Assembly: GCF_000003605.2 (NCBI RefSeq)
Contig: NW_003125396.1
Span: forward strand, 10,382 to 31,168
Direction of reading: 5' to 3'
DNA: 20,787 bases
DNA from: Saccoglossus kowalevskii
Lineage: Eukaryota; Hemichordata; Enteropneusta; Harrimaniidae
Below the pieces are notes generated by a model, which ran no database searches, had not been told where the DNA came from, and saw nothing but the letters and a program-made list of their open reading frames with translations. Of this stretch, positions 1 through 9,403 are shown in pieces; within the stretch, counting starts at the first letter, position 1, and each line of letters starts with the position of its first letter. The position numbers were made by a program, and so were the translations under genes.

Positions 1-394
1 TTGTGTATATACACCTATGGTTGGTAAAAGAGAGAGTTCAATTCATCTGAATTTGATTCAGTGGAGTTCAAATTGGATGCTTTAACATCTGTTGTCAACG
101 TCAAGGACTTGTCTCGTGGTACCCTCACAGCACACCAGGTTCTCATTCCTTTTTTTCTAAGGAAAGAAAGTGTGGGTCAAAGAAAAACATTACTGGGGTC
201 ATATTCCAAAATAGTGATATACAAAGTGACTCTAATATTACCTCACGTTTTTACGTGAACATCGTCAAGCGTAAACCTGAACTATGAAGTGCAAGACTAA
301 CAACCCATGTTAAACATGCAAATTCTTTGCATGAACTATTGAAAACACACCTGAAATGAAAACTGTCGGGATCACTGAATTAATACACTTACGT
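1..394. other. No supported gene
   Basis: An open frame runs from 61 to 258 (plus), but it starts with GTG and its product matches nothing I recognise. It may be chance. The interval may include decayed upstream LINE sequence continuing into the reverse-transcriptase fragment that begins near 395, but I cannot align it with confidence. Confidence 0.4.
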
Positions 395-1245
395 TCAATG
401 CTGATAATTTCTTGGTCCAGTTTTATTTGATGTATGTAAAAAGAGGTCACTGTCATCTTCTCGGCACATGGGAGTTATAACACTTTCGAATAAAAACGTA
501 CCAGCAAATAATCACCTGCACACAGAAAATAAACCTTGCCTAATATCCAAAGTTGTGTGTAACTGACTTGAATGGGTTTTGCCGAATCTGGATAGCCATT
601 ATCAGACGTTAGTCGTTGGTAAACAACCAGTCAGGTACCGACGACTTTTGCTTTCTGAATGGTGTGCTTATTTCGCCAGATCAGCAGAAGGGTTTCAACA
701 GAGTTGACTGGTTTGTTTTGCACAGTGTCTTATGTAAAATGAATTATGGTCTGAACTTCTGGTAATGGATTCAAATTCTCTATACTAATATTGTCTATCG
801 CTTTTGTCATGAGTAGAGGTGTCCAGCAGCAGCAGGTTCTAACTTGGCACCTGGTGTAGTAGTTTGGATATGCCAATGGGGTGAGAGTGGTTTGATAACA
901 AACTAGAAATTAACGGGATATGGGTTTGGAAAAACTGCATAATTATGAATTGGAACGAGTAACTGACCAAGTTCTGCAAAACTCTTGATAAATGGAAAGG
1001 AAGGTCACTCTTTCACTGGTAAGGCCCTAGTTCTGAACACTGTGGTTCTCGCAATTGTTTTATATGTCGCAGTGTTATTCCCACTTCCTGTGTCAATCTT
1101 GCGCCAAGTCAATAAAGCCATGTTTAAGGTTCCTCCAGGGCACGTGCAAATTGAAGCTCGTGAAATATTAAGTATTAACGTACCACGTGAGAACTGTTGG
1201 TAGGTGTTGACTGAATTTGTACGACTGTTTTTTTCATGTAAAATC
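395..1245 (+). pseudogene. LINE ORF2 fragment (Tx1/L1-like reverse transcriptase)
   Basis: Remnant of a non-LTR retrotransposon polymerase, which would copy its RNA into DNA at the nick. Read across frames it follows the usual order of L1/Tx1-type reverse transcriptases: LGPVLFDVCKK (from 411), GVITL (471-485), LISKVVCN then a stop at 564 where the family has an arginine, a decayed form of the SLDQEKAFDRVDW box near 679-711 reading PDQQKGFNRVDW, WIQILYTNI (766-792), then SFTGKALVLNTVVL (from 1009) and a decayed PLP...LRQVNKAMF stretch. The catalytic Asp of motif A appears as Asn. The stretch that should carry the second catalytic box (A/VDD) is missing between about 800 and 815. There are at least three frame changes. 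No endonuclease domain or 3' end was found, so this is an internal dead fragment. Assignment to non-LTR RT is firm; the clade is likely but unproven. Confidence 0.85.
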
Positions 1246-2278
1246 AATCCTCACCTGTCCCACCGCGTTTTCAAGACTGCATGAATGTATGCGCTTGTTT
1301 AATGTTATTATTCATCATTAAATACAATTGTTCTCACAGTTATACCTAAACCTGTCTTCCCTCACACTTCCCTCCCGTCATACAATGGAATCAAGTCTGA
1401 CCTTCTGTTCATCACGAGTCCCTCAAAATAAGGTGGCTTGTGTGTTAATCATGTTTGACAAGTTAGTTATGGTAAACCAAAAAGTGCCTGTTTGAACATG
1501 TTAGAGTGTGACAGACAACCTTTCAAATTTTACTAAAGATCCAGTCTTAATAATTATGTTAATGCAATTTGATACATTCGTGGATGTACACACTAGATCA
1601 TGGAGCCATAATTATGAATTGAGGATACTTTAAACATACTGACATCAACTGTTAAACCGCCATCAGCAGTTATTTTAAAGTTGACATGATTCTGACATTT
1701 TGAGTGACATGTAGGTGTTATGTATTTTTCACAGCAGGAATACTGAACATAACAGAACAGCTCGAGACAAATTTAATGAACAACTAACACTGAAGTTTGG
1801 TATTCTTGCTCTGAATACTTTCCCACAGAGTAAATTTCTATATAATTATACAGAGACAGTTATTAAATGCATCTGAAGATTTTCTGATTTGCTCGTTTTT
1901 ATAAATATGATAGCAAGAAGAACATATTTTGTATGCATTGAGTTTTTTGCTCTTATCACAGTCGCAATCAGAAAATTCAAAAATAAAAAGGAGAGAAAGT
2001 GAAAGCAGCAGTTTAAAACAAAACAAATATGGAGAGACGCAACTTGCATTACGTTGGCAGGTCAGTTTGCGCCAGTAATAGTAATAAGAAATAGCTTTAT
2101 TGATAAGCAACAAATACTAGCCACTGGCGTGACCTTTTTTTTCGAAGAAAATTCATTGCTTATGTGGCAATGGCATAACAAACAAAATGATCCAATAAAT
2201 GTCACAAAGAGTACATAGATTATGTTGGGGTCTAGATATTGGAGGGAGGCTAGGCAATGACTCAATATTCTTAGTGTT
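1246..2278. other. AT-rich interval, no supported gene
   Basis: I see only short open frames on the minus strand (around 1838-2113 and 2062-2265) whose products are hydrophobic, Lys/Ser-rich and unlike any family I know. They look like chance frames in AT-rich DNA. LTR or LINE flanks could lie here, but no repeat boundary is visible. Confidence 0.4.
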
Positions 2279-2740
2279 TTACTTTATCGCATTACTGACT
2301 ACATTATCTACAAGATAAGAATTGCCATCGATTGCTGGGAGACATATTTCGATTGGTGTCTCAGGTGTAATCGGAATGGAAGGGAAGCTGGATACTTGGT
2401 GATCATCAGCTTCTGTTGTCAGTAGTCGTGTCAAAGTACTGGTCAGGTACTTTATAACATTTCTTGCATTTGACTTTGTATGAGGTAGCGCGTAGCTGTG
2501 AGCCAGTGAATTTTGAGGAATCTACTGCGAGCGGGGGACTTGTTGCGATCAGACCGTAAATAGACTAAGTCACCGACCATGATGTTTGTGACTGCAATGT
2601 CACGATTTTTGGTTTTAGACTTTTGACTGTATGGATGGTGCGTGACTCGTGTTGATGTGCAATCTGCTCACGGTCAACGAGTGGTATTTGCTCATTTAGT
2701 GAATTGGTCATGAATGTACCCACATTTCGTGAGCTGATAG
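2279..2740 (-). pseudogene. Gypsy-type LTR retrotransposon, pol 3' end (integrase C-terminal region)
   Basis: Reading the minus strand downward from about 2740, three frames in turn give parts of the C-terminal segment of a Gypsy-type integrase. They are a MTNSLNEQIPLVDREQIAHQ stretch starting at 2711, then NIMVGDLVYLRSDRNKSPAR, then QLRATSYKVKCKKCYKVP followed by a Thr-rich tail. The frame ending at 2279 continues with an acidic Pro/Thr-rich tail typical of the far end of pol. The GDLVYL plus Lys-Ser-x-Ala-Arg and LR-x-x-SY-x-V motifs support the call. The zinc-binding and DDE core of integrase, RNase H, RT and LTRs are not visible in the window, so only a fragment remains. At least two frameshifts break it. 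It lies on the strand opposite the LINE fragment at 0.4-1.2 kb and is unrelated to it. Confidence 0.75.
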
Positions 2741-3404
2741 TCCATTACGGGAACAACCCATTAAAAGAATATAATCCACTTCCTCACTTGGTTATCAGTT
2801 TATGATCAGGACATTAGCCTTATTTAATTAGTTATAACAATGTGTAAAGAAATGTGTACTGAATGGAACTACTTTTAGACATCGATTGACCTGTCAGTTC
2901 TGAAAATCACGCGGAGTGCGCGTTTGTGTTACTATATCGCCATCGTACAGACATCTTACACATTTTTCGTGTGATCATTTAAAACAAGTCTTAGAACAAT
3001 ATAAACGGAAAAGAGTACAAGTATTTTACTTTCTCTCTCAGTTACAGGAGTTTTCTGGCGCACCATAACGTTTCGACCACCATGGAAAAGTCACTTCCGT
3101 GTTACTGTCTGCATGGATTTATCATACTTTCGCTCCATCAACTGCCTCGATGATGGCTCCCCGTTCATATGATAGTGGCCACACTGATACAATCACGGGA
3201 AAAATTAAAACATCATGTACGCTTCTATAAAGTTCGACGAAATGCCGTAACTGAAAAATCAACTGGACACCAAGACTAAGACAGCATAAAGGTCACATTT
3301 GCATGTCCCTACGCGTAAGAGCGAAGTGAAGAGGCCGTTCGTGTTAAAATATGACGATAAAGACAACTCCACGGAGCTCTAAACTAAATAACATTTTCAA
3401 CAGT
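2741..3404. other. Interval without supported gene
   Basis: No open frame of note on either strand. Higher GC patches around 2900-3370 hold no recognisable domain. The upstream integrase core expected on the minus strand could not be traced here. Confidence 0.4.
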
Positions 3405-3410
3405 TTTATT
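3405..3410 (-). other. Polyadenylation signal AATAAA
   Basis: TTTATT on the plus strand reads AATAAA on the minus strand, about 155 bases past the stop of the terminal exon at 3565. Confidence 0.4.
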
Positions 3411-3801
3411 GTCATAAAGTATATAAAGAACACATCGTGAAAAAAATAGTTCTAATACGGGCTTTAAAACACTGGACAACATCGGTTTGGAGCAGGTTTT
3501 GTTGACTCTGGTGACATGAATCGCCGACTTCATACTACTGATAAGGCAACGATGGAGGCGATGCTCAGTAGTGATCCTGTTCTTTCTCGGTGGTCCAAGT
3601 GTATACATAACAGTCTTTAAAGTTTGGCATCTCTTCTTGTCTAAGTGATAGTACATCTTCCCACACAATTTCACCGTTTCTAAAGTGTTTCACTAGTTTA
3701 TTTTTCGCGGTGATGAATTTGTAAATTTGGTCTCGTTCAAACACTGGAGTGATTTCGCTAAGGAACTTTTAGGGAGTCTCCATGAATGTTCCATATTACA
3801 G
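3405..3801 (-). pseudogene. 3'-terminal exon of an unrecognised protein, with AATAAA
   Basis: On the minus strand a good acceptor (TTATTTTCAG, ending at 3802) opens an exon. Its first frame reads NMEHSWRLPK, then after a frame change KFLSEITPVFERDQIYKFIT and on through KHFRNGEIVWEDVLSLRQEE and YVYTWTTEKEQDHY to a stop at 3565-3567. That gives about 75 codons of even, soluble, protein-like composition. An AATAAA signal lies at 3405-3410 on the same strand, after some 155 bases of 3' untranslated sequence. Continuing in the second frame upstream meets a stop within a few codons, so one indel near 3768 is needed to join the two parts. I do not recognise the family. It could be the tail of a host gene or of an element gene. 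No partner exon could be found upstream because the repeat block at 3.84-4.5 kb follows directly. Confidence 0.45.
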
Positions 3802-3839
3802 CTGAAAATAAGGATTTTTATTATCATAATACATAATAC

Positions 3840-4545
3840 ATAGTTATGATACAATCGAGTTATCATCCTTGAGTAATTGATGGAGTTTAGTGTGAAAGTT
3901 ACTCTTGATATATTTGATAATTCCTAACATAGTAGCCAGATTTAGCCATGGTAGATGACTGGTTACACACCCATGTATAGCAGATAATTGTTTGAGGTCA
4001 GGTGAGAAAGCATTCACCGGATACGGGATTAGAGTAGTAAACAGAAAGTAATGAGAACAACACCCATGTGACACCAATATGGTTGCCAATGTGGACATAA
4101 AATGTACACATTCAGGAGCAATATACATTGGCATGGTAAGTACATTTGATTCTATGCTATTACAGCGCGAGTGATGTAGACAATGCAATTGCTGAGACAT
4201 TTTTGCAATGGTGAACGTTGCTGACACACGTGTTACAAGCTCAGGTGTGACATAAACAAATTGGATATTAGCTGAGTGATCAATCTCTTCATAAGTATTA
4301 ACAACGCTGACAATACCCGAACATAGCTAACAGACAGATAACACGTCCATAGGAAAGACATAGTAGTTGTGTATGAAATGGGGAAAATGATCCCCAGATT
4401 TGATTTCAGAGTATCAATACACATGTGGGTTAGATAATTAGATTTTCGGCATGTTTGCTGTGTTGACCACAATGTAGGAATTTTCAGGTTTGATATTATA
4501 GTATAAATATTCCGAGTGACATTATTTGCATGGTAAACATAGCAT
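3840..4545. repeat. Diverged repeat block, family A (first block)
   Basis: The block contains irregular, diverged copies of a motif like ATGGTGAACATAGCTGACAC followed by GTTACACACTCGGG. The clearest here starts at 4207 (GCAATGGTGAACGTTGCTGA), with weaker copies near 3940, 4080 and 4530. A second shared piece, CAGATTTGATTT followed by a TATCAA block, occurs near 4395 and again at 7475. The same family forms the block at 7187-7640. Open frames on the minus strand here look like by-products of the repeat. Confidence 0.5.
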
Positions 4546-4556
4546 GACTTTCTCTT

Positions 4557-5002
4557 GAATGCTATGAACGTTTCTGTTCAAATTTTGTACAAAGATAGTA
4601 TACCAAGAGATACAACTACACCATCATTATTTTGTGATTCGATTCAATATGGCTGACGCCCAAATTTCATGTAAAAGTGCTAAATCGTCATTTTTACTTG
4701 TTCGGAGCTGTTTTTCAGAGATGACTAAGCCGATTTAGATCAAAGTTGATATGTTGATCATACATATTGGGTTATAGGTGCATTCAAACAAATATTTTTC
4801 GTGATTCGAACAAATATGGCTGACTGACGGCCATTTTGTTTGTCATGGTACTCATGCCTACATTCCCATGAATGCAATGAACATTTCTGCTTAAATTTTG
4901 TACAAATACAGTATACCAATAAATACACCAACATAAACATTTTTGTAATTTGATTCAATATGACTGCCCAATGTTCAATTCTCGTGTAAAAGCACTAAAT
5001 CT
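4557..5002. repeat. Two diverged copies of repeat family B, offset 313 bp
   Basis: A segment starting at 4557 (GAATGCTATGAACGTTTCTG) aligns with one starting at 4870 (GAATGCAATGAACATTTCTG). The match continues through AAATTTTGTACAAA, GTATACCAA, GATTCAATATG and GTAAAAG..CTAAATC, giving units of about 130 bases. Between them lies a further family piece, AAATATGGCTGAC..CGGCCATTTT, at about 4811-4840. A degraded form of that piece recurs at 5126-5150 and a third, distant copy at 16323-16480. This looks like an old dispersed repeat locally duplicated. Confidence 0.65.
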
Positions 5003-5130
5003 ATCTCCTATTAATGGTTTCAATCAAATATCAATGACATCATCAGCATCAAATTGATATGTCAGATCAGAAAATTTTGGACGGGGACTGTGTCATTAAC
5101 AATGACTAGTTTATTTACTAGTAGTTCAAA

Positions 5131-5283
5131 ATGGCTCAGTGGTGGCCATGTGGTACAGAGAATCAATGTGGCAGTATGCATACTGTGTGTATTAACTGTT
5201 TCCCTAATCCAGTAATTTTTGACAAGTTGGCTGCAGATAGTCTATCACATCTTGTCATTGGCAATAGTTTTCACTTCACATAA
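5131..5283 (+). CDS. Small Cys-containing ORF, hypothetical
   Basis: ATG at 5131 opens 50 codons ending in TAA at 5281-5283. The product has four cysteines and a histidine near its start (MAQWWPCGTENQCGSMHTVC, with another Cys at residue 23), which could suggest a metal site, then a neutral tail. The start overlaps the ATGGCT..GGTGGCCAT piece of repeat family B, so the open frame may be chance or a repeat by-product. It lies 158 bases upstream of the methyltransferase exon on the same strand, but it carries none of that enzyme's catalytic motifs. I assign no function. Confidence 0.2.
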   Translation: MAQWWPCGTENQCGSMHTVCINCFPNPVIFDKLAADSLSHLVIGNSFHFT

Positions 5284-5440
5284 TGACAAACACATTATTT
5301 CAACACAGCCTTATTTAGCATAGTAATAATAATAATATTGACTTGCACATCAGGTTGTGTTTCTATTGCCGAGAACATAAGCATAAAGTTGAATAATTCT
5401 TGAATTATCATTTTCAATGACTTGTTATTCTACATTCCAG

Positions 5441-6259
5441 GTTCTGCTGTAACATTGTGCATGGTGTTATAGCTGCATATTGGAGTGCTACTGCTGATGT
5501 CAATATGGACAATGCAAATGACCATCATACCTTCTGGTCATGCTCAAGTGTACCTCTCTACAGAGGTGATGATGGACATATTGCATGCGTTGAGCAAAAA
5601 CCTTTAGGATTAATGACCCAATTAGTCAAGGCATTCTCCCCAGAGAAACTATGGTTCTGGATATATGTAGTGGAACAGGTAATTGCTGTCCATTTTACTA
5701 GGCTTAGAATGTATTATAACAAAAAAGGGACATGATTTAGGTTAAAATTATTAGGTTACAAGTTGTTTAGAGGCATTTTTAACTGCCTTTCAAAGTGGTT
5801 AACAGGTCATTGTTGAATTGTAGTTTACAAGTTTACACTGATTGCACAGTAGTCAATATTCATGTATGTCCAAAATCAGGTTTTATAACTAAACAGCCAA
5901 TTTTATGTCATTTCAGGGGGTGCTTCAGGTTAGGCACCTGCTCAATGATTGTATGTATATACGCCTTAGTGGACATCAATCAGGTTTATAAGGAGCCTTG
6001 TCACAATACAAATCTGTAAGATTATTCTCCTGAAGTGTTTACACATAATCAACCACAATATTATGTGTTACAATATGTACATATTATAATTTTATTTTTA
6101 TATTTTCCAGGAACGACATCAGTTGCTGCATTGCAGGTTGGAAGAGATGTGATTGCCATCGAGAAAGAAAAAGAAATGTTCTCGCATATGATTTCAAGAG
6201 TTGTGACCATTTTTAAGGACCTTCACAACTATGTAAATCATCTAACAGCTATAAGATAA
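5441..6259 (+). pseudogene. beta-class DNA amino-methyltransferase (N4-C/N6-A type), SAM-binding half
   Basis: The family transfers a methyl group from SAM to an exocyclic amino group of cytosine or adenine in DNA. Exon one (5441-5678, acceptor TACATTCCAG, donor ACAG|GTAATT) encodes a segment ending in QKPLGLMTQLVKAFSPE, matching the motif X region. After a one-base frame change near 5645 it encodes ETMVLDICSGTG, the motif I SAM loop. Exon two (6111-6259, acceptor TATTTTCCAG) continues in phase with GTTSVAALQVGRDVIAIEKE, the 'SGTGTT..AA..lgR..iaiE' signature, and stops at 6257. X before I, at the C-terminus, is the beta-class order, so the catalytic (S/D)PP(Y/W) motif should lie upstream, but I could not find it before 5441. 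The frameshift and missing catalytic half indicate a pseudogene, or a gene whose earlier exons are far upstream. The methyltransferase call is firm; base specificity is unknown. Confidence 0.85.
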
Positions 6260-6382
6260 ATAAATAAGTTTTCTTAAATAAGTTTTATGTGCTCGCTTTT
6301 CCTTGAACTATGTTTATTTCCGATTTTATTAATGTGTGATTTTTTTTTAAGGAAATTTTAATATTATTCTAATTGAAATAAA
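6259..6382 (+). other. Polyadenylation signals after methyltransferase exon
   Basis: AATAAA occurs at 6259-6264, overlapping the TAA stop, and again at 6377-6382. Either could end a transcript of the methyltransferase remnant. The region is AT-rich, so chance occurrence is possible. Confidence 0.35.
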
Positions 6383-6747
6383 ATAGGTAAGACCTTGAAA
6401 TTGTGACTATGCATTTTTTTTCTATATCCTATAAGGGAAGGATATACGTTGAAATTTGATTAGACAAAGATTTTTTTTTGTATACGTGCAGTTTATAAAA
6501 GCCAATGGATGCACTTGTGAGATGTTCTGAACTGTTAACTGTAAAATACTTTATTTTCGCTGTAATTAATTTTCAACTTTATGCATGTTTTTTGATTAGC
6601 TGAATGTAAAATATAGAAAAAAAGGTATATTCACTGAATATTTTAACTGAATCATTCCCTCAGTGAAAATAGCGATAATTAATTATTTTATGGTATATGA
6701 TAAACGACCAACGAGATTAACCATTATCACAAGATAATGCATGCAAC
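6383..6747. other. AT-rich interval, no gene seen
   Basis: Homopolymer T tracts and AT-rich DNA with no open frame or repeat that I can support. Confidence 0.4.
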
Positions 6748-6908
6748 TCAAGTCCAAAGGTTTCAATCGAAGACCCTTCGACTCGTGTCTGAGGATTTAA
6801 ATCGAAAACCTTCCACTCAATCCAAGGGTTGCAATCAAAAACTTTTCATTCAAGTCCAAGGGTTTCAATTAAGAGCTTTCCACTCCGAGGATTTCAATGG
6901 AAAACCTA
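6748..6908. repeat. Minisatellite, ~34-bp unit, about 4.7 copies
   Basis: Successive units share the pattern TCAAGTCCAAGGGTTTCAAT followed by an A/G-rich stretch and CTTTCCAC. Unit lengths are about 35, 34, 33 and 34 bases, then a partial one. The units are diverged from each other. The plus frame through them is open and gives a degenerate repeat of about 11 residues, but this looks like a by-product of the tandem array. Confidence 0.7.
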
Positions 6909-7186
6909 ACAAAATAACAGCAGAGAGTGGTTGAATCCAAAATTTGTCATTAAAAAACTTTCCCAACCATATTTATTAGACTGTGGAGCATTTAAACTAA
7001 GTGAAATCTACACAATGAAAGAATGCACAAAACCCAAAATATATGCACAAGTGTTATGTATACTTGTTACACACTCACATGTTCTCATAGTTGATTTCCA
7101 ACTATTCTATGTTACATCTATCAAGTTTGATTAAAAATAAAATAAAATAAGCGTGATATAGACAAAACCCAGATAACGACGTTGTT

Positions 7187-7640
7187 GCTATGGTGAACAT
7201 AGCTTGTACACTCGTTACACACTCGGGTACAACAGAGAGTACAAACATTGCTGCCACGGTGATAATTGACACACCAGTTACAAACTTTTATGTAACACAA
7301 AAGAATTGAATATCAACTATGAAATTAAATTCCAGGTATGGGTTTTACATTATTAAACCATGAACAAAAGTAAACAATACCAAGAGAGCTCGGACGTTCC
7401 AGCTATGGTGAACATAGCTGTCACAATTGTCACACACTTGGGCGGAGAAGAGTTGAATATCAACTGTAAAAACAATCTGCAGATTTGATTTTATAATATC
7501 AACGAATGAATAGTGTAGATAATACCAAAAAAGCACTATTGCCATAGTGAACATAACTGACAGACTAGTAGCAGAGCAGAGTTTCATTTCAACTGTGAAA
7601 ACACTCACCAGAATTGATTTGATGAATGTGACAAATAAAG
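7187..7640. repeat. Diverged repeat block, family A (second block)
   Basis: Four recognisable starts occur near 7187, 7253, 7402 and 7541. Two of them begin GCTATGGTGAACATAGCT and one GCCATAGTGAACATAACTGA. Each is followed by a GT-ACA-CAC stretch, and later by a TTGAATATCAACTGTAAAAA-like stretch (near 7305, 7450 and 7580). Spacing is irregular (about 66, 149 and 139 bases). The same family occurs at 3840-4545. The 121-codon minus-strand open frame across this block is explained by the repeat structure, and I do not call it a gene. Confidence 0.55.
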
Positions 7641-7844
7641 ATATTGAATAGCACATCGTAGGCAAGTAGACAGATGTTAAAATCTGACCAGCAATGATTT
7701 GGAAGAACATATACCCAGGGATTAGAACAATAATATAATAAACCTAAGACTCGTATGTGGATGAATATGAGAACAACAAATAGACCATTGATATGTCATA
7801 AGTGGAGAGTCCATTAATATAGTTGTATCATCACAATTTACTGT

Positions 7845-9403
7845 TTATGACTTTTTGGAATTTCTGCTACAGGTAGTAGAAAGACCACGCTTTTTATCGA
7901 GGATTTCATTTCTCCGTTTGTTTTCAACTGGTTGTCTTGTGATCCTGAAATTTTTAGCGATTCTGCAGGATAGTCGTTGGATGCGGACCTTTACCTTAGA
8001 AGGCAAGTCGTTATTTTTGCGAAAATCAGTTAGCGATCTTATTAGTAAGCGGAGGTCAGGACAAAAATGGCTTGCTTGTTCCATAAGAAGTTTTGAGTTG
8101 TAGGACTCGTCTAGAAATTTCTGCAAAGAGTCATGTGGAAGTAGGGGAAATTCGTCATCAGTTGCACTCTCCTGGAAAAATTGAGACACATCTGACACGT
8201 CACACTCCACATCGTCCATGTCTTGAAATGGAAGCGAAGCGACGATGAGGTCTGCTTCCTGTCAAAGACATCAATGGACACTGCAGTTACATCAGCGTAA
8301 GAGAGAGGAAAATCGAAGACGGTTCGTACCTCCGCCGCACCAGTGGTAGTGTTGAGCCGTTTGGTTCAGATTCAGTTGAGCGCGTGGTTATGTCAATTGT
8401 TTCAGTGGAATGCGGGTCTGTTTGAATGAGTGCCGGCGTGGATGTGGGTGTATTGTCATTGACACACTTATTTTGAGAGGCATCATTTGCATTAGAAAGG
8501 ACTGTACGCGTGGAGGATTGTTTGTTTTGAGCTGGTTCAGATGACGTTGCATCGATCGCTTTATTCACATTTGTTTCTTTACTTATATTAACGTTTTGTA
8601 TGGTATCGATTGTGCTGTTTTCGCTATCTGTAACATTATCGGTTTGCATATCATATGGGGAAGTGTTATCGTTATGGTTTGGGTTTTGATTTGCGTTTTT
8701 GTTATCGTTTTGAATTTCAGTTTTTGGGTTTGTATTTTTAGTGACTGCTGGTGTAGGTACAGGTGTTATAATTTGACCACAGTTACGTTGAGTGTGGCCT
8801 TTTTTGTGACATTTATAACAAATAATTTCGTCCGTTAACAAATAAATGCGATAAATACGCTCCTCAAAAACGACATTAAGCACACCTCCTAGTTTATCCT
8901 GATCGCACAGCATGTATACGGATTTAGGACTTTTGCAGCCTAGTGGAATTGTATTTATATTGCTAACTACGTTGCCATACCGTGAAAGTTGTTCTTGTAG
9001 TAAGTAGTCGGTTATAAACAGGGGGTACACCAGATAGCATGACTTTCGTTGAGGGTTTCACTAGTGGTTTACAGTAATAAATGTGTTCTAAATTCCACAT
9101 CCAGATGCACACACAGATTCGGCAGATTCAAGTGAATTAAAGAAAACAATTACGCTGCCATTAGCACGAGAGACTGCAAAATTTGTATTCTGGACCACAA
9201 AGCTGTGAGAAAGCCTTAACAAATTTTTCAATGTCAACACCATCCAGTAACATGCATTTGACTCCATGCTTTCGTGTCAGGCCAGCAAATGGGTTGCAAC
9301 GTGTGCTCGGAACGGAAGCGGCCATCATAAAGGCCTCTGGACGATTGACACAGACAGAGAAAACTAAAACAACTGAAAACGAGGCAGATTTTCGCCAAAC
9401 CAA
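7845..9403 (-). pseudogene. LINE ORF1 (Tx1/L1-like gag-like protein with CCHC knuckle)
   Basis: ORF1 of such LINEs binds the element RNA. On the minus strand, the likely start is the Met-Met near 9328 (MMAASVPSTRCNPFAGLTRK); an earlier in-frame start lies at 9403. The first frame runs to 9161, a second covers about 9190-9085 (FAVSRANGSVIVFFNSLESA), and the third, 9030-8287, contains LLQEQLSRYGNVVSNINTIP, LGCKSPK, a YRIYLLTDEI strand and the zinc knuckle CYKCHKKGHTQRNC (about 8776-8817). A long Asn/Thr/Ser-rich linker follows. The last frame, 8219-7845, encodes an acidic segment, then SHFCPDLRLLIRSLTDF and a basic tail ending at the stop. At least four frame changes separate these parts. No ORF2 follows downstream, where repeat family A begins, so the copy lacks its 3' part. 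The ORF1 call rests on domain order and the knuckle. Confidence 0.8.

Noticed and set aside
1005-1247. 80-codon minus-strand frame
   Set aside because: Shadow of the LINE reverse-transcriptase fragment on the plus strand.
3844-4227. 127-codon minus-strand frame
   Set aside because: It lies across repeat family A, has no recognisable domain and does not recur as a conserved protein in the second block.
7345-7710. 121-codon hydrophobic minus-strand frame that looks like a membrane protein
   Set aside because: The hydrophobicity and the internal repetition follow from the AT-rich repeat units; no start context or homology seen.
8596-8838. 80-codon plus-strand frame, rich in hydrophobic residues
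   Set aside because: Exact shadow of LINE ORF1, which has the CCHC knuckle on the opposite strand.
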